A stretch of 64,000 nt of DNA from Chitinophagaceae bacterium UBA4411 (GCA_002400415.1 DGQP01000007.1:62001-126000), one strand, 5' to 3'. Counted from the stretch's first letter, positions 51,053-60,744 are shown. Notes: a model not told the origin generated them from the sequence alone. A program made the numbers and translations.

Positions 51053-52516
51053 ATGAGTAAGCTAAAAATAACAGGAAAAGAGCTGCGGGCTATCGGCTTC
51101 CCGGAGGGACCGGTGATCAGCATAGCCATGAATGTGATGCAAAAAAATTACAAGCATCACGGAAAGGAGGAAGTGATGGAACTATTACAGAAAGTATTAG
51201 CCAGCCCAATCGAATATAAAGATAATGCCGTGCTGGCATTGATAGCAGAACAATTATTACCAAAGCCATTAACAGATGGTGCGGAGGTTTCGTTGAACCA
51301 GTCAGGAATTCAATTCAATGTATTCGGGCAGGAGCATATCGAAGAAGGAGCTATGCAGCAGATGTACACGGCTGCTAAGTTGCCTATCAGTGTGGCGGGT
51401 GCGTTAATGCCGGATGCTCACAGCGGTTATGGTTTACCGATCGGTGGCGTACTGGCAACTGACAATGCTGTTATTCCCTATGGAGTAGGTGTGGATATCG
51501 GGTGCAGGATGTGTTTAAGCATTTTTGATATTGATCCCAAAGAGCTGACCCAAAAGGAAAGCTATTTTGCCAGGGAGATCAATGAAGCTACTTTGTTTGG
51601 AAGTGGTGGGCAGTTTGACCAGGCAAGCAACCATGAAGTAATGGAGAGTGAATTATTTCAGCAATTACCGTTACTGAAAAACTTACATGGCCGTGCCTGG
51701 AAACAATTGGGTTCTTCTGGTTCGGGTAATCACTTTGTGGAATTTGGTGTGGTGGAAATTGCTGAGAAAGATGAAGTGTTGGGAGTTGAAGCAGGTAAGT
51801 ATGTGGGATTATTGTCGCACTCCGGTTCAAGGGCATTGGGAGCCAATATCGCCAATCACTATACAAAAATTGCGATCAGCAAAAGACGGTTGCCGCATGA
51901 TGCAAAGAACCTGGCCTGGTTATCACTGGATGAAGAAGAAGGTATGGAATACTGGCTGGCGATGAACCTCGCAGGTGAATATGCCAGTGCCTGTCACCAT
52001 ATCATTCACGCCAAGATTGCAAAGCAGTTGGGACGAAAGCCATTAACAATGGTGGAGAACCACCACAACTTTGCGTGGAAGGAAGTCCTGAGCGGAGTCG
52101 AAGGAAGGAGCAAAGAAGTGATCGTTCACCGGAAAGGTGCAACACCTGCCGGTAAAGATGTATTGGGGATTATTCCGGGGTCAATGACGGCGGATGGTTT
52201 TATTGTAAAAGGGAAAGGAGAAACAGCAGCAGTCAATTCTGCCTCCCACGGTGCCGGAAGAAAGATGAGCCGTTCCAAGGCCATGGCTTCGGTAACAGAT
52301 AAGCAATTCAAAGACGAACTGAAAAAGTTTGGGGTGAAGTTGCTGGGTGGCGGATTGGATGAATCGCCCTTTGTTTACAAAGACATTGACCTGGTAATGC
52401 AATCGCAAAAAGCACTGGTGGATATTGTAGGAAAGTTTACTCCCAAAATTGTAAAGATGGATGGAGCTAAACACAGGAGCTGGGGAAAGAAGCGGGAAGA
52501 AGTGATTGGCGAATAA
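51053..52516 (+). CDS. rtcB: RtcB RNA ligase
   Basis: RtcB joins RNA 2',3'-cyclic-phosphate or 3'-phosphate ends to 5'-OH ends using GTP and Mn, the chemistry needed to heal RNAs cut by many ribonuclease toxins. At 487 aa it is full length. Landmarks are MPDAHSGYGLPIGGV, the metal-binding Cys in GVDIGCRM, GSSGSGNHF, ENHHNFAW and the nucleophile region NSASHGAGRKMSR. It closes the same-strand RNA-repair island. No RtcA, archease or RtcR gene is seen nearby. Confidence 0.95.
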   Translation: MSKLKITGKELRAIGFPEGPVISIAMNVMQKNYKHHGKEEVMELLQKVLASPIEYKDNAVLALIAEQLLPKPLTDGAEVSLNQSGIQFNVFGQEHIEEGAMQQMYTAAKLPISVAGALMPDAHSGYGLPIGGVLATDNAVIPYGVGVDIGCRMCLSIFDIDPKELTQKESYFAREINEATLFGSGGQFDQASNHEVMESELFQQLPLLKNLHGRAWKQLGSSGSGNHFVEFGVVEIAEKDEVLGVEAGKYVGLLSHSGSRALGANIANHYTKIAISKRRLPHDAKNLAWLSLDEEEGMEYWLAMNLAGEYASACHHIIHAKIAKQLGRKPLTMVENHHNFAWKEVLSGVEGRSKEVIVHRKGATPAGKDVLGIIPGSMTADGFIVKGKGETAAVNSASHGAGRKMSRSKAMASVTDKQFKDELKKFGVKLLGGGLDESPFVYKDIDLVMQSQKALVDIVGKFTPKIVKMDGAKHRSWGKKREEVIGE

Positions 52517-52522
52517 TAAATG

Positions 52523-52561
52523 GTCAACAGGGAACGGTATAAAACCCGTTCAGCCTGTTGA
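52523..52561. terminator. Bidirectional terminator after rtcB
   Basis: CAACAGG-GAACGG pairs with CCGTTC-CCTGTTG with a small internal bulge, between convergent genes, followed by a T-rich tract. Confidence 0.75.
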
Positions 52562-52574
52562 TCATTTTAATAAA

Positions 52575-53942
52575 CTATAAGTTGATACCAATACCGGCAT
52601 TTACGAAGAACTGGATATTATCAGGCTGTAATTGTAAGGTTTGATAAGCTGTGTATATATTTTTTCGGTAAGCAGCACCGATATCAAATGTCAGCCTTGT
52701 TCTGTAGCTGATAAAATAATTCAAACTTCCGGCTAAACTGGCTATTCCATAAAACTCATCAGTGTCTCCTGCATCCTGGTAACCGCCCTCGGCTTCAAGA
52801 TTCAGGTTGATATTGGTTCTGGTATTGGGATAAAAAGCATGCTGGTAAAAAAGACTCAACCCGGCTTGCATGATATCCTGGTCAAATTTGTTTTCACTGA
52901 ATAAAACCCCGGAACTAAAATACCGTTCTGTAGAGTTCCAGGAAATATAATTCAGTTTAACAGCAGCACCGTAGTTATCCTGATGTTTCAGGTTCACCGG
53001 TTTGTATTTGTTGACACCAATGGAAACAAGTCCTGATAATATAGAAGGATCCATTTCGTACTTATCAACCACAGCACTTTGTGTTCCATTCCTGTTATAA
53101 CCTGAAACGGAAGGGGTAAAACGGATATACTTTTCGGTACCGGCCAGCCGGTTATTGTTAAAGGCAAAGAACAGGATATCATTCAGGTTGGAGAAATAGG
53201 TAATGTCATCTTTACTGATCAGTCCTTTTTGTTGCAGGTAACTGTCAACTGTTTCCAAAATGAACTGGGTCCGCTTCCGGAAATCGAGGATACGTGTATT
53301 ATTACCTTTGGTGATGCTGCGGCCCAATAGGTTTAACTCTTCAGAGGATAGCACTCCTGATAAACGACCTGCTTCCTGTAAGGATTGCTGTAACCACAAT
53401 GCATTCTGCATATCGGTGATATTTTCCAGCCTTCCTTTTCCAAAGCCAAGCGGAAGAGCAACTGCATAACTGTTTTGTTTGTTCCTGAGGGCAGGCGGGA
53501 ACTGGGACGAAGTTTGCCTGTCTGAAGTGGTACTTCCTGCTGCATCAATACCGTATTCAAAAAAATGCTGACCTGAAAATCGTCTATTTAACAGACTGTA
53601 TTGTAAGGCAATAAAATATCCCCTGTTCTTATTGGTATTGGTAGAGTTTTCGGATCTGTTGCTGTTGAAAGAAGATGAAAGATAGCCTGATGTCGTCTTC
53701 AGTATATTGTCAGTGCTTTTTATAGTATTCATGCCAACAGAAAAATTACCAGAAGAGGAACTGTTTTTAGTATCGCCGGATCCCTGATCTGATTTATTAT
53801 ATGCACTGCCTCCGTTCACATTCAGGCTGATAGCCCTGTAATGATCAATCCTGTATTTAAAATTCTTAAGAACGGAATCCTGCTGGCTGTAAAGTGAAAC
53901 AGAAGAAATGGAAAGAAATACGAAGAGTATAATTTTTCTCAT
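52575..53942 (-). CDS. Predicted outer-membrane beta-barrel protein
   Basis: A 455-aa secreted protein; ATG 53942 gives a signal peptide (MRKIILFVFLSISSVSLYS). The mature part alternates hydrophobic and polar residues, with aromatic-ended strands such as YFIALQYSL and NLEAEGGYQ, and ends in INL. The first part is Ser/Asn-rich. It is probably an outer-membrane barrel of unknown function. It has its own convergent terminator with rtcB and no operon partner. Confidence 0.62.
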   Translation of the reverse strand: MRKIILFVFLSISSVSLYSQQDSVLKNFKYRIDHYRAISLNVNGGSAYNKSDQGSGDTKNSSSSGNFSVGMNTIKSTDNILKTTSGYLSSSFNSNRSENSTNTNKNRGYFIALQYSLLNRRFSGQHFFEYGIDAAGSTTSDRQTSSQFPPALRNKQNSYAVALPLGFGKGRLENITDMQNALWLQQSLQEAGRLSGVLSSEELNLLGRSITKGNNTRILDFRKRTQFILETVDSYLQQKGLISKDDITYFSNLNDILFFAFNNNRLAGTEKYIRFTPSVSGYNRNGTQSAVVDKYEMDPSILSGLVSIGVNKYKPVNLKHQDNYGAAVKLNYISWNSTERYFSSGVLFSENKFDQDIMQAGLSLFYQHAFYPNTRTNINLNLEAEGGYQDAGDTDEFYGIASLAGSLNYFISYRTRLTFDIGAAYRKNIYTAYQTLQLQPDNIQFFVNAGIGINL

Positions 53943-53998
53943 AGCGTTTGGTTTGTTGCCCGAAAGTAAAGCCACGGATTAAAAAGGCATGTTAAATG

Positions 53999-54035
53999 AA
54001 AAGAGATTTGTGTTAATGAAAAACAAATCTCTTTT
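53999..54035 (-). terminator. Terminator of the NagX-like gene
   Basis: A 13-bp perfect stem AAAAGAGATTTGT / ACAAATCTCTTTT with an 11-base loop, T run on the minus strand. Confidence 0.85.
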
Positions 54036-54056
54036 ATCAAATGAAGCAGACGATGA

Positions 54057-55301
54057 TTACACTTTCACATAGATCTTTTTCTTATCCATCCAGTAACAGA
54101 TAGCCCACATAAAAGTGATCACACAAAGTGCATAAAGAAGCGACCCGTTTTCGGGAGCACCGGGAGTGTGGATCAATACTTTTTTATACAACCAGTTCCA
54201 GGGATTGATATAGGTCATTTCGCCTTTGGCATTCAGGCCATCGGCAATGCGGACCAGGGCCAGCCCTTTTGGTAAAAAGGCGCTGAGGGCAAAAACGAAC
54301 AGGGCATTCTTGCCAAACACATCAAAAAAACGTGCCAGCCCGCCTTTTACATTCTTAAACTCGATCAGGTAGATCATGGTCGCAATAGTGATAATTGCTA
54401 ACCCGGTGGTATAAATAGTATAAGAACTCGTCCATATCTTTTTATTGATCGGGAAAACCATATCCCAGCAAAAACCGGTGACCAGCATCGCAACACCGGC
54501 CACAAACAAACCGCTGACCATTTCATGATTCTTGCCTTTCTTCTGGATATAATCACCCACCACATAACCAAAGATTACCTGTACAATGGCGGAAATCGTA
54601 CTCGCCAGTCCTTCCGGGTCAAAGGGCATTCCTTCTCCTTTATACATATGTGCCACACCCAGAATGCTTTTATCAATGTCTGTTCCAAACCAGTTTTTCA
54701 AACTATAAGGATCGGAAGGATTGCCAACATAACAGAGCAGCCAATATAATAACAAAAGAATAAGGCCTGTATAAAAGGCTCTTTGTGCTTTAAGGTAATA
54801 AGCAATTACGGCAGCAAAGAAGTAGCATACAGCTATTCGTTGCAATACCCCAAAAATGCGGACCCCGCTGGCTGGATTATTGGGGTCCACCCATTGACGA
54901 AAGACTAACGAACCTTCCTGCCATCTTACAAAAGGCCACCAGTTCAGGAAGAGACCGATCAAAAAAATGAGGGCTGTTCTTTTAAGCACTTTTCTCCAGA
55001 AAACCCCGTCACCGGCAGCTTCCAGCCGGGGTAATACAAAAGCCATAGCATTTCCTACCGCAAAAAGAAAAAAGGGAAATACAAGATCGGTAGGAGTCAG
55101 CCCATGCCAGGGAGCATGTTCCAATGGGGCATAAATATGCGACCAACTGCCGGGATTATTCACTAATATCATCAGGCAAACGGTGGCGCCGCGAAAGACA
55201 TCAAGGGAGTAAAAACGTTGGTTCACAAACCGGAGATTTAGTAATTGAAGATAGTAGAATATGTGTAATTGAATTACTTGTTTATTGCGCAAGGCTGACA
55301 T
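54057..55301 (-). CDS. NagX-like (HGSNAT-type) membrane acyltransferase
   Basis: A multi-pass membrane protein of the DUF5009/NagX group, related to human heparan-alpha-glucosaminide N-acetyltransferase. The signature RFYSLDVFRGATVCLMILVNN starts near residue 29 and PFFLFAVGNAMAF follows, then about ten helices. Relatives act on glucosamine units; the substrate here is unknown. The start is uncertain: ATG 55301 adds about 26 residues before the conserved part, and a GTG lies closer. It follows a HEPN gene by 6 bases. Confidence 0.8.
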   Translation of the reverse strand: MSALRNKQVIQLHIFYYLQLLNLRFVNQRFYSLDVFRGATVCLMILVNNPGSWSHIYAPLEHAPWHGLTPTDLVFPFFLFAVGNAMAFVLPRLEAAGDGVFWRKVLKRTALIFLIGLFLNWWPFVRWQEGSLVFRQWVDPNNPASGVRIFGVLQRIAVCYFFAAVIAYYLKAQRAFYTGLILLLLYWLLCYVGNPSDPYSLKNWFGTDIDKSILGVAHMYKGEGMPFDPEGLASTISAIVQVIFGYVVGDYIQKKGKNHEMVSGLFVAGVAMLVTGFCWDMVFPINKKIWTSSYTIYTTGLAIITIATMIYLIEFKNVKGGLARFFDVFGKNALFVFALSAFLPKGLALVRIADGLNAKGEMTYINPWNWLYKKVLIHTPGAPENGSLLYALCVITFMWAICYWMDKKKIYVKV

Positions 55302-55307
55302 TCATGT

Positions 55308-56150
55308 TTATGGGGTGGGGTAGGCAGCGGAATACCCCGGGGATTTACCGATTTGCTGTAGTTGTTCAACGGCAGTTACAAGAAGCTCCAGTTTGGAAGA
55401 CCTGGCAGGGAAAGAATCCGTATAACGGCTCTGGATATATGCCTTTTGGAGGTACTGAAGCAGGGTTTCTTCATGGGGAGATGCAGGCGGAAAAACTAAT
55501 TCTGCCGAAGGCTGAAAGAACAATGTGTAGCGGTGAAGGCGCAGCAGGTTATGGGTGGGTGGCCGGTAACCAGTACAGGAAAAGATAATACCGGTATAGA
55601 CCTGTTCAGCAGCCTGGTGGAGCTGGAAAGCAGCCATAGACGGTTGGTTTCTGAGTAAAAGTAGTTTTGCAGCGGCCAGGAACTGGACTGACCGGTTGAA
55701 CCAGGGAGCAGGATTAGGTAACGCCGGAACACTAATATGGCTGATTAATTCTTTGGCGGTAGTTGAATGACTATAAAGTTGTTCTGCTTTTTCAGCGGTG
55801 AGCCAATAAAAATAATGACCCTCTCTTATCCCTTGTAATAGGCTGGTGCTGGCAATGACCCATGCAGTTACTTTAATAAATGAGGAACAGGATGTTTCAA
55901 TCCAGTCCTGGATGGTTTCACTGTTCTGATGATTAAATTCATTGATGGTTACAAGTAAATGGTAATGAGTAATTGTTTTACCCTTTATTTCAGCGGTAGA
56001 AAAAATGGTACGGGTTGTTTGCTGCTCTTTTGTTTCGGATAGCAGGAAAATATAACCGGTTTGCAGTTTGGCTGTAATAGCTTGTACGATTTGTTTCCGT
56101 ATCGGGAGAACAGAGTGAAACTCCTCTTGCTGGCAGGCCGGAACTTGCAT
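55308..56150 (-). CDS. HEPN-domain protein
   Basis: A 280-aa protein whose C-terminal part (about residues 150-275) is a HEPN helical domain: NRSVQFLAAAKLLLLRNQPS, AAFQLHQAAEQVYTGI and GYRPPTHNLLRLHRY. The N-terminal part (about 1-140) looks like a degenerate nucleotidyltransferase-like or unknown domain with beta strands. Similar proteins are frequent in Bacteroidota, with no assigned role. It lies 6 bases upstream of the NagX-like gene on the same strand. Confidence 0.72.
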   Translation of the reverse strand: MQVPACQQEEFHSVLPIRKQIVQAITAKLQTGYIFLLSETKEQQTTRTIFSTAEIKGKTITHYHLLVTINEFNHQNSETIQDWIETSCSSFIKVTAWVIASTSLLQGIREGHYFYWLTAEKAEQLYSHSTTAKELISHISVPALPNPAPWFNRSVQFLAAAKLLLLRNQPSMAAFQLHQAAEQVYTGIIFSCTGYRPPTHNLLRLHRYTLFFQPSAELVFPPASPHEETLLQYLQKAYIQSRYTDSFPARSSKLELLVTAVEQLQQIGKSPGYSAAYPTP

Positions 56151-56340
56151 GAAACTGTATTGAAAATTAACGGGACTTCTTTACGAAAAAAGATGCTGAC
56201 AAGGATTACTGCATTTTATGTAAAAGATCCCAAAGAGTACCAGGCAGTAATATCGGGGAGCTGAAAACTCCGCTTTTTGTAACTTTCGTAAAGCAATTTG
56301 TGTACCCAAGGTACTATTTTTGTCTAATAAAAAGATCATC

Positions 56341-56360
56341 TAATAGATTATTTTCTATTA
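56341..56360. promoter_or_regulatory. Operator-like dyad before a small HTH gene
   Basis: TAATAGA-N6-TCTATTA, a perfect 7-bp dyad 12 bases before the ATG at 56372; a likely autoregulatory site. Confidence 0.45.
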
Positions 56361-56371
56361 ATTTTTTACAC

Positions 56372-56743
56372 ATGCGATTAACAGACCGGTTATCAGTTTA
56401 CCTGGCTTATAAGAGTGTTTCTGTTTATTTGTTTGAAAAAACCTGCGGGATAGGTAATGGGTATATTGGTAAGCAAATGAAAGCTAAAGGGGCTATTGGC
56501 TCTGATATCCTGGAAAGGATCGCCGCCCGGTATCCTGACCTGAATATGAACTGGTTGATTACAGGAAAGGGAAAGATGCTGCAACGACCGGCGGCTGCAG
56601 CTAAAAATGACGGGGAACTTTACCTTATGGAGGAAGCGCCGGCCTATAAAATCAAAAATAAGCTGGTTGGAATTTTACAAGAGCAGATCAGGATACTGGA
56701 GACTTCTTTGCCGGGTGGTAAGAGGAAAAGGACCGGGAAATAA
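56372..56743 (+). CDS. Small HTH regulator (XRE/repressor-like)
   Basis: A 123-aa protein. The helical N-terminal region (about residues 1-68) ends with YPDLNMNWLITGKGKML, typical of phage-repressor-type HTH domains in Bacteroidota. The C-terminal part has a short coiled coil and basic tail, without an S24 peptidase domain. ATG 56372 is chosen; the longer frame runs through the operator-like dyad. It sits directly before the exopolysaccharide locus and might influence it. Confidence 0.7.
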   Translation: MRLTDRLSVYLAYKSVSVYLFEKTCGIGNGYIGKQMKAKGAIGSDILERIAARYPDLNMNWLITGKGKMLQRPAAAAKNDGELYLMEEAPAYKIKNKLVGILQEQIRILETSLPGGKRKRTGK

Positions 56744-56862
56744 CTCAATACAATGATCCGGTATTTTCAGTTATTTTAAAATACCAGTTCTGCCGCTGAT
56801 CTTTCTGTTAAAGTTATCAACCCATGGGAATAAATCCTTCAAAATCTGCGTATTTTATTCTC

Positions 56863-56892
56863 TTGCCACTCCCATTCTTCCCCCTATATTTG
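56863..56892 (+). promoter_or_regulatory. Promoter of the exopolysaccharide operon
   Basis: TTG at 56863, 19 bases, then TATATTTG at 56885, an exact match to the Bacteroidota consensus. The long leader of about 100 bases before the UpxY-like gene fits an antitermination-controlled operon. Confidence 0.7.
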
Positions 56893-56998
56893 CAGGCAAA
56901 TGCGGGATAGCAGCAGCTTTTCCGTAGGTTCATATTCAATGAAAACCGGTCATATACGAAAATTCAAATGTGACTGAGGTGGCGAAGCCGTCTAAAAA

Positions 56999-57505
56999 AT
57001 GAGTTCCTTGTCAAAGAAATGGTTAGCGGTCTATACAAGGCCGAGGTGGGAAAAAAAAGTAAATCAGCTTTTGCAAGAAAAGGGAACAGAAAGTTATTGC
57101 CCGTTAAATAAGATCAGGCGCAAATGGAGTGACCGGGTAAAAGTGATTGAAGAACCCTTATTCAAATCTTACGTTTTTGTGAAGATCAGCGATGAAGAAA
57201 GAACGCAGGTAAGAATGACACCAGGGATTGTCAATTTTGTATATTGGAATGGGAAACCTGCGGTAATAAAAGAAAAGGAGATTGCTACAATCCGCCGCTT
57301 CCTGGATGATTATGAGCATGTGGAAGCCGAACCCATGAATATCAAAATCAATGAAAGGGTCAAAATCACTACCGGCCCGTTAATGGACCAGGAAGGAAAA
57401 GTGTTGTCGGTACGCCATAAAACTGCACAGGTGGCTATTGACAGTCTCGGTTATATGCTGGTCGCTTATATTGACAGAAGTAAATTAACTTCGGCCCGTA
57501 CCTGA
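56999..57505 (+). CDS. UpxY-like NusG-family antiterminator
   Basis: A 168-aa NusG paralogue of the RfaH/UpxY type. The NGN domain begins KKWLAVYTRPRWEKKVNQ and includes PLFKSYVFVKI and TPGIVNFVYWNG; a KOW-like region follows near residue 120 (INERVKITTGPLMDQEGKV). In Bacteroidota such genes open capsule and exopolysaccharide operons and keep RNA polymerase elongating through them, as the position here suggests. Confidence 0.9.
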   Translation: MSSLSKKWLAVYTRPRWEKKVNQLLQEKGTESYCPLNKIRRKWSDRVKVIEEPLFKSYVFVKISDEERTQVRMTPGIVNFVYWNGKPAVIKEKEIATIRRFLDDYEHVEAEPMNIKINERVKITTGPLMDQEGKVLSVRHKTAQVAIDSLGYMLVAYIDRSKLTSART

Positions 57506-57558
57506 ACCAATTAAACCATTTTGCAGTCAGTACTGCAGTTTATTTTAAAGAAGCCTTC

Positions 57559-58323
57559 ATGAAAATCTTTCGCCTCTTTTCTCTGATTGCCCTGCCATTT
57601 TATCTTATCTCCTGCGCAACACAGAAAAAACTGCCTGCCTACTACCTCGATAAAGTGATCAACGATACAACAATCAATAGTAACCTGAAATTTCCCGAAT
57701 TAAATATCCAGAAAAACGATTTGCTCTCTATCAGTGTTTATAGTGCCAGTACTAACTTAACAGCGGATATTCCTTATAATCTTCCTGAAGCAGCAGCCGG
57801 CACCGGTTTTTTGGTGGATGCCAATGGTAATATCGAATACCCGCGATTGGGCACCATTCATGCTGAGGGTTTGACAAAACTGCAGCTGGCGGAAGAAATA
57901 AAAAAGAAACTCACACAGCCGGTGGAATTGTTAAGGAACCCATCTGTCATTATACGATTCCTCAATTATAAAATAACCGTACTGGGCCAGGTCGGCCGGG
58001 AAGGTCTGGTGACATTGCCAGGCGAAAGGCTTACCATACTGGAAGCTATTGGCCTCGCTGGTGGAATCACCGATTATGGGAAAAAAGATGAAGTAAAGAT
58101 CAGGAGAGAAAGGGATGGCAAGATTGAGATTGGTACTGTTGATCTTTCATCCGACAGTTTATTCTATTCCCCTTATTATAACCTGGTGCAGAATGATGTG
58201 GTGATCGTGCAGCCTACTAAACAGAAAACGAAAATGATGGACCAGGGACTGACTCAGCAACGAATAAGTATTGCATTGAGCATCATTACCGCAGCAGCTA
58301 TTATTTACAATATCTTCAAATAA
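57559..58323 (+). CDS. Wza-like polysaccharide export lipoprotein
   Basis: An outer-membrane polysaccharide exporter of the Wza/OPX family. The lipobox Cys is residue 19 (PFYLISCA). The Poly_export domain (about 45-135) is followed by a SLBB domain (YKITVLGQVGREGLVTLPGE) and a C-terminal membrane helix (about 230-250). At 254 aa it is a short OPX protein. It is paired with the downstream Wzc kinase gene. Confidence 0.92.
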   Translation: MKIFRLFSLIALPFYLISCATQKKLPAYYLDKVINDTTINSNLKFPELNIQKNDLLSISVYSASTNLTADIPYNLPEAAAGTGFLVDANGNIEYPRLGTIHAEGLTKLQLAEEIKKKLTQPVELLRNPSVIIRFLNYKITVLGQVGREGLVTLPGERLTILEAIGLAGGITDYGKKDEVKIRRERDGKIEIGTVDLSSDSLFYSPYYNLVQNDVVIVQPTKQKTKMMDQGLTQQRISIALSIITAAAIIYNIFK

Positions 58324-58347
58324 GGGGTTCAATTTTATTTATCAGTA

Positions 58348-60744
58348 ATGCAAGATCCGAACACGAACATGAATGCCAATAGTGAATTATGGAACCTGAG
58401 TGTAAGAGACCTGTTTTATAAATACGTCAGGTTTCTTCCTTGGATTATCATTTCAGTTGCCTTTGCTTTACTTGTTGCATATGTGTATCTGCGCTATGCC
58501 ACCCCGATCTATAGTGTCGGCGGGACCCTGCTTATAAAGAATGAAGGACAAAATACAAAAGGGGACAAATTTGAGGACCTGTTCATTAATTCAAAATCGC
58601 AAGATATAGCAAGTGAAGTTGAAATACTGAAATCAAAGCCTTTAATGGCAAGAGTGGTTAAAAAACTCGGGCTGCAATACAGTTATTTTGCCAAAGGGAA
58701 GATCAAGGACCAGAATATTTACAAATCTACTCCTTTTATAATTGAGGCTTTACAGTTGGCCGATTCAGGCCATTCTTTTACACTGATGATCAAATTTGCA
58801 AATGGCAGTTTTCGCATTAATGATGACCCTCTGGTTTTGAAGCCGGGTCAGTATTTCCGAAACAAGTACGGCCTGTTCAGATTAACAATGAAACCGAATA
58901 TGCAATACGGGAAAGAATATTATATAACATATCAGTCATTGATCGCAGCAGCTGCAGGTTTAGCAGGACCTATAAAGGTAGTCCCCAAATCACAAGGATC
59001 CGTTATTCTTAATATCAGCCTGCAAACTACTAACTCGCAGATGGGTGCTGATGTAATTAATACCCTGATGGATGAATACAGTGAGTTTACCAAGGAAAGT
59101 AAGAACAAGATATCTGACCAAACTATTGAATTCATTGATGGTCGTATTGCTATTTTATCTGGCCAGTTGGATACGGTGCAGGAGCAACTGCTGAACTATA
59201 TGGAGAAGAACAATATAGTGGATGTAGAGAGCCAGTCATCTGTATATTTTGATAAGATCAAAGAATCTGATAAACTGGTCGGGGAGCAGGAGTTGCAATT
59301 AATGGCAGTGGATGGAATAGCTTCTTATTTAAACCAGAAGCAGCATGAGTTTACAAAAGTGCCTTCCACACTTACGCTGACTGATGCTACGCTGGGAGAA
59401 CTGATCACAGGGTATAATAAACTGCAGATTGATAGGGAGGCTATATTGGAAGCACAAGTGCCGGCAGCTAACCCCGCTGTTATTGAAATAGAAAGCCAGA
59501 TCAAACTACTCCGTGAAAAACTGATTGAGAATCTTGGTAATATCAGGAATTCTTATAGCAGGACGATCAATGAAATTAAAAGGAGCAGTGCTATGGCAGA
59601 AAGCCAGTTGAAAATGCTGCCGGTTAAGTCAAGAGGATTTTATGAAATAAAAAGACAGGTAGATGGTAAGCAGAGCCTTTATAATATATTATTGGAGAAA
59701 AGGGAACAAACGGCGATTTCAAGGGCTTCAACTATTTCCAACTCCCAGGTAGTTGAAAGTGCAATGCCGACATCTAACCCGGTAAAACCAAGCAAAAGGG
59801 CTGTACAAATGCTTGCTATACTGATTGGCCTGGCGATTCCTTCCCTGATCATCTTTATGAAGGAAGTGCTGAATGATAAAGTAACAACGAGGTTTGATAT
59901 TGAGAAAATCACGGCTGCGCCGATACTGGGAGAGCTGGGTCATTCATATTCGGATAACACCCTGATCGTAAATAAGACCACCCGCAGTATGGTAGCTGAG
60001 CAATTCAGGATTATTCGCTCTAACCTACAGTATATACTCAATAAAAATGAAAAACCTGTAATTCTGGTTACCTCTTCTTTCAGTGGAGAGGGTAAATCAT
60101 TTGCAAGTACAAATATGGGAGCGGTGATGGCGTTAACTGGTAAGAAAACAGTCATACTTGAGTTTGATATCCGTAAACCTAAAGTTTTATCAGGATTGGG
60201 TATGCCGAAACGGGCTGGTATCACCAATTATCTTGTCGGTAAAACAGATAACCTGGAAGAACTGATTGCTCCGGTTCTGGAACATGATAATCTTTTTGTA
60301 CTTGCCTGCGGACCTATCCCTCCTAACCCTTCAGAGCTATTGCTTGGAGAAAAACTGAAACGGATGTTCGATATCCTGAGAGAAAAATTTGATGTAATTA
60401 TTGTAGACACTGCACCGGTGGGGATGGTGAGTGATGCGATGACGCTGGGTAAACAGGCAGATTGTACATTGTATATCGTAAGGCAGGGTCACACATTCAA
60501 GAAGCAGGTAACAATGATCGATGAATTCTACCGGGAAAATAAATTACCTAAAGTCTCAATCATTATTAACGATATTAAGATAAAGCCAGGGTATGGCTAT
60601 TATGGCTATGGCCGTTATGGCTATGGCTATGGCTATGGCTATGGTGGCTATTATGAAGAAGAACACCCGCCACAAACTTTCTTTGAACGCTTTTTAGAAA
60701 AACTTGATGTCAGGAAATGGTTTAAAAAGAAAAGGAAGAAATAA
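58348..60744 (+). CDS. Wzc-type polysaccharide co-polymerase with tyrosine kinase
   Basis: A 798-aa inner-membrane protein joining a Wzz chain-length domain (helices near residues 28-50 and 490-508) to a cytoplasmic BY-kinase. Kinase motifs are SSFSGEGKS (Walker A, about 574-585), ILEFDIRKP (Walker A') and VIIVDTAP (Walker B). The tail near residues 746-768 is a Gly-Tyr repeat (YGYYGYGRYGYGYG) that would be the autophosphorylation cluster, encoded by a GGCTAT hexamer repeat. It regulates polysaccharide chain length together with Wza. Confidence 0.95.
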   Translation: MQDPNTNMNANSELWNLSVRDLFYKYVRFLPWIIISVAFALLVAYVYLRYATPIYSVGGTLLIKNEGQNTKGDKFEDLFINSKSQDIASEVEILKSKPLMARVVKKLGLQYSYFAKGKIKDQNIYKSTPFIIEALQLADSGHSFTLMIKFANGSFRINDDPLVLKPGQYFRNKYGLFRLTMKPNMQYGKEYYITYQSLIAAAAGLAGPIKVVPKSQGSVILNISLQTTNSQMGADVINTLMDEYSEFTKESKNKISDQTIEFIDGRIAILSGQLDTVQEQLLNYMEKNNIVDVESQSSVYFDKIKESDKLVGEQELQLMAVDGIASYLNQKQHEFTKVPSTLTLTDATLGELITGYNKLQIDREAILEAQVPAANPAVIEIESQIKLLREKLIENLGNIRNSYSRTINEIKRSSAMAESQLKMLPVKSRGFYEIKRQVDGKQSLYNILLEKREQTAISRASTISNSQVVESAMPTSNPVKPSKRAVQMLAILIGLAIPSLIIFMKEVLNDKVTTRFDIEKITAAPILGELGHSYSDNTLIVNKTTRSMVAEQFRIIRSNLQYILNKNEKPVILVTSSFSGEGKSFASTNMGAVMALTGKKTVILEFDIRKPKVLSGLGMPKRAGITNYLVGKTDNLEELIAPVLEHDNLFVLACGPIPPNPSELLLGEKLKRMFDILREKFDVIIVDTAPVGMVSDAMTLGKQADCTLYIVRQGHTFKKQVTMIDEFYRENKLPKVSIIINDIKIKPGYGYYGYGRYGYGYGYGYGGYYEEEHPPQTFFERFLEKLDVRKWFKKKRKK
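60591..60650 (+). repeat. GGCTAT hexamer repeat in the Wzc tail
   Basis: A run of near-perfect TATGGC hexamers encoding Tyr-Gly dipeptides; copy changes keep the frame and would vary the number of tyrosines. Confidence 0.8.
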
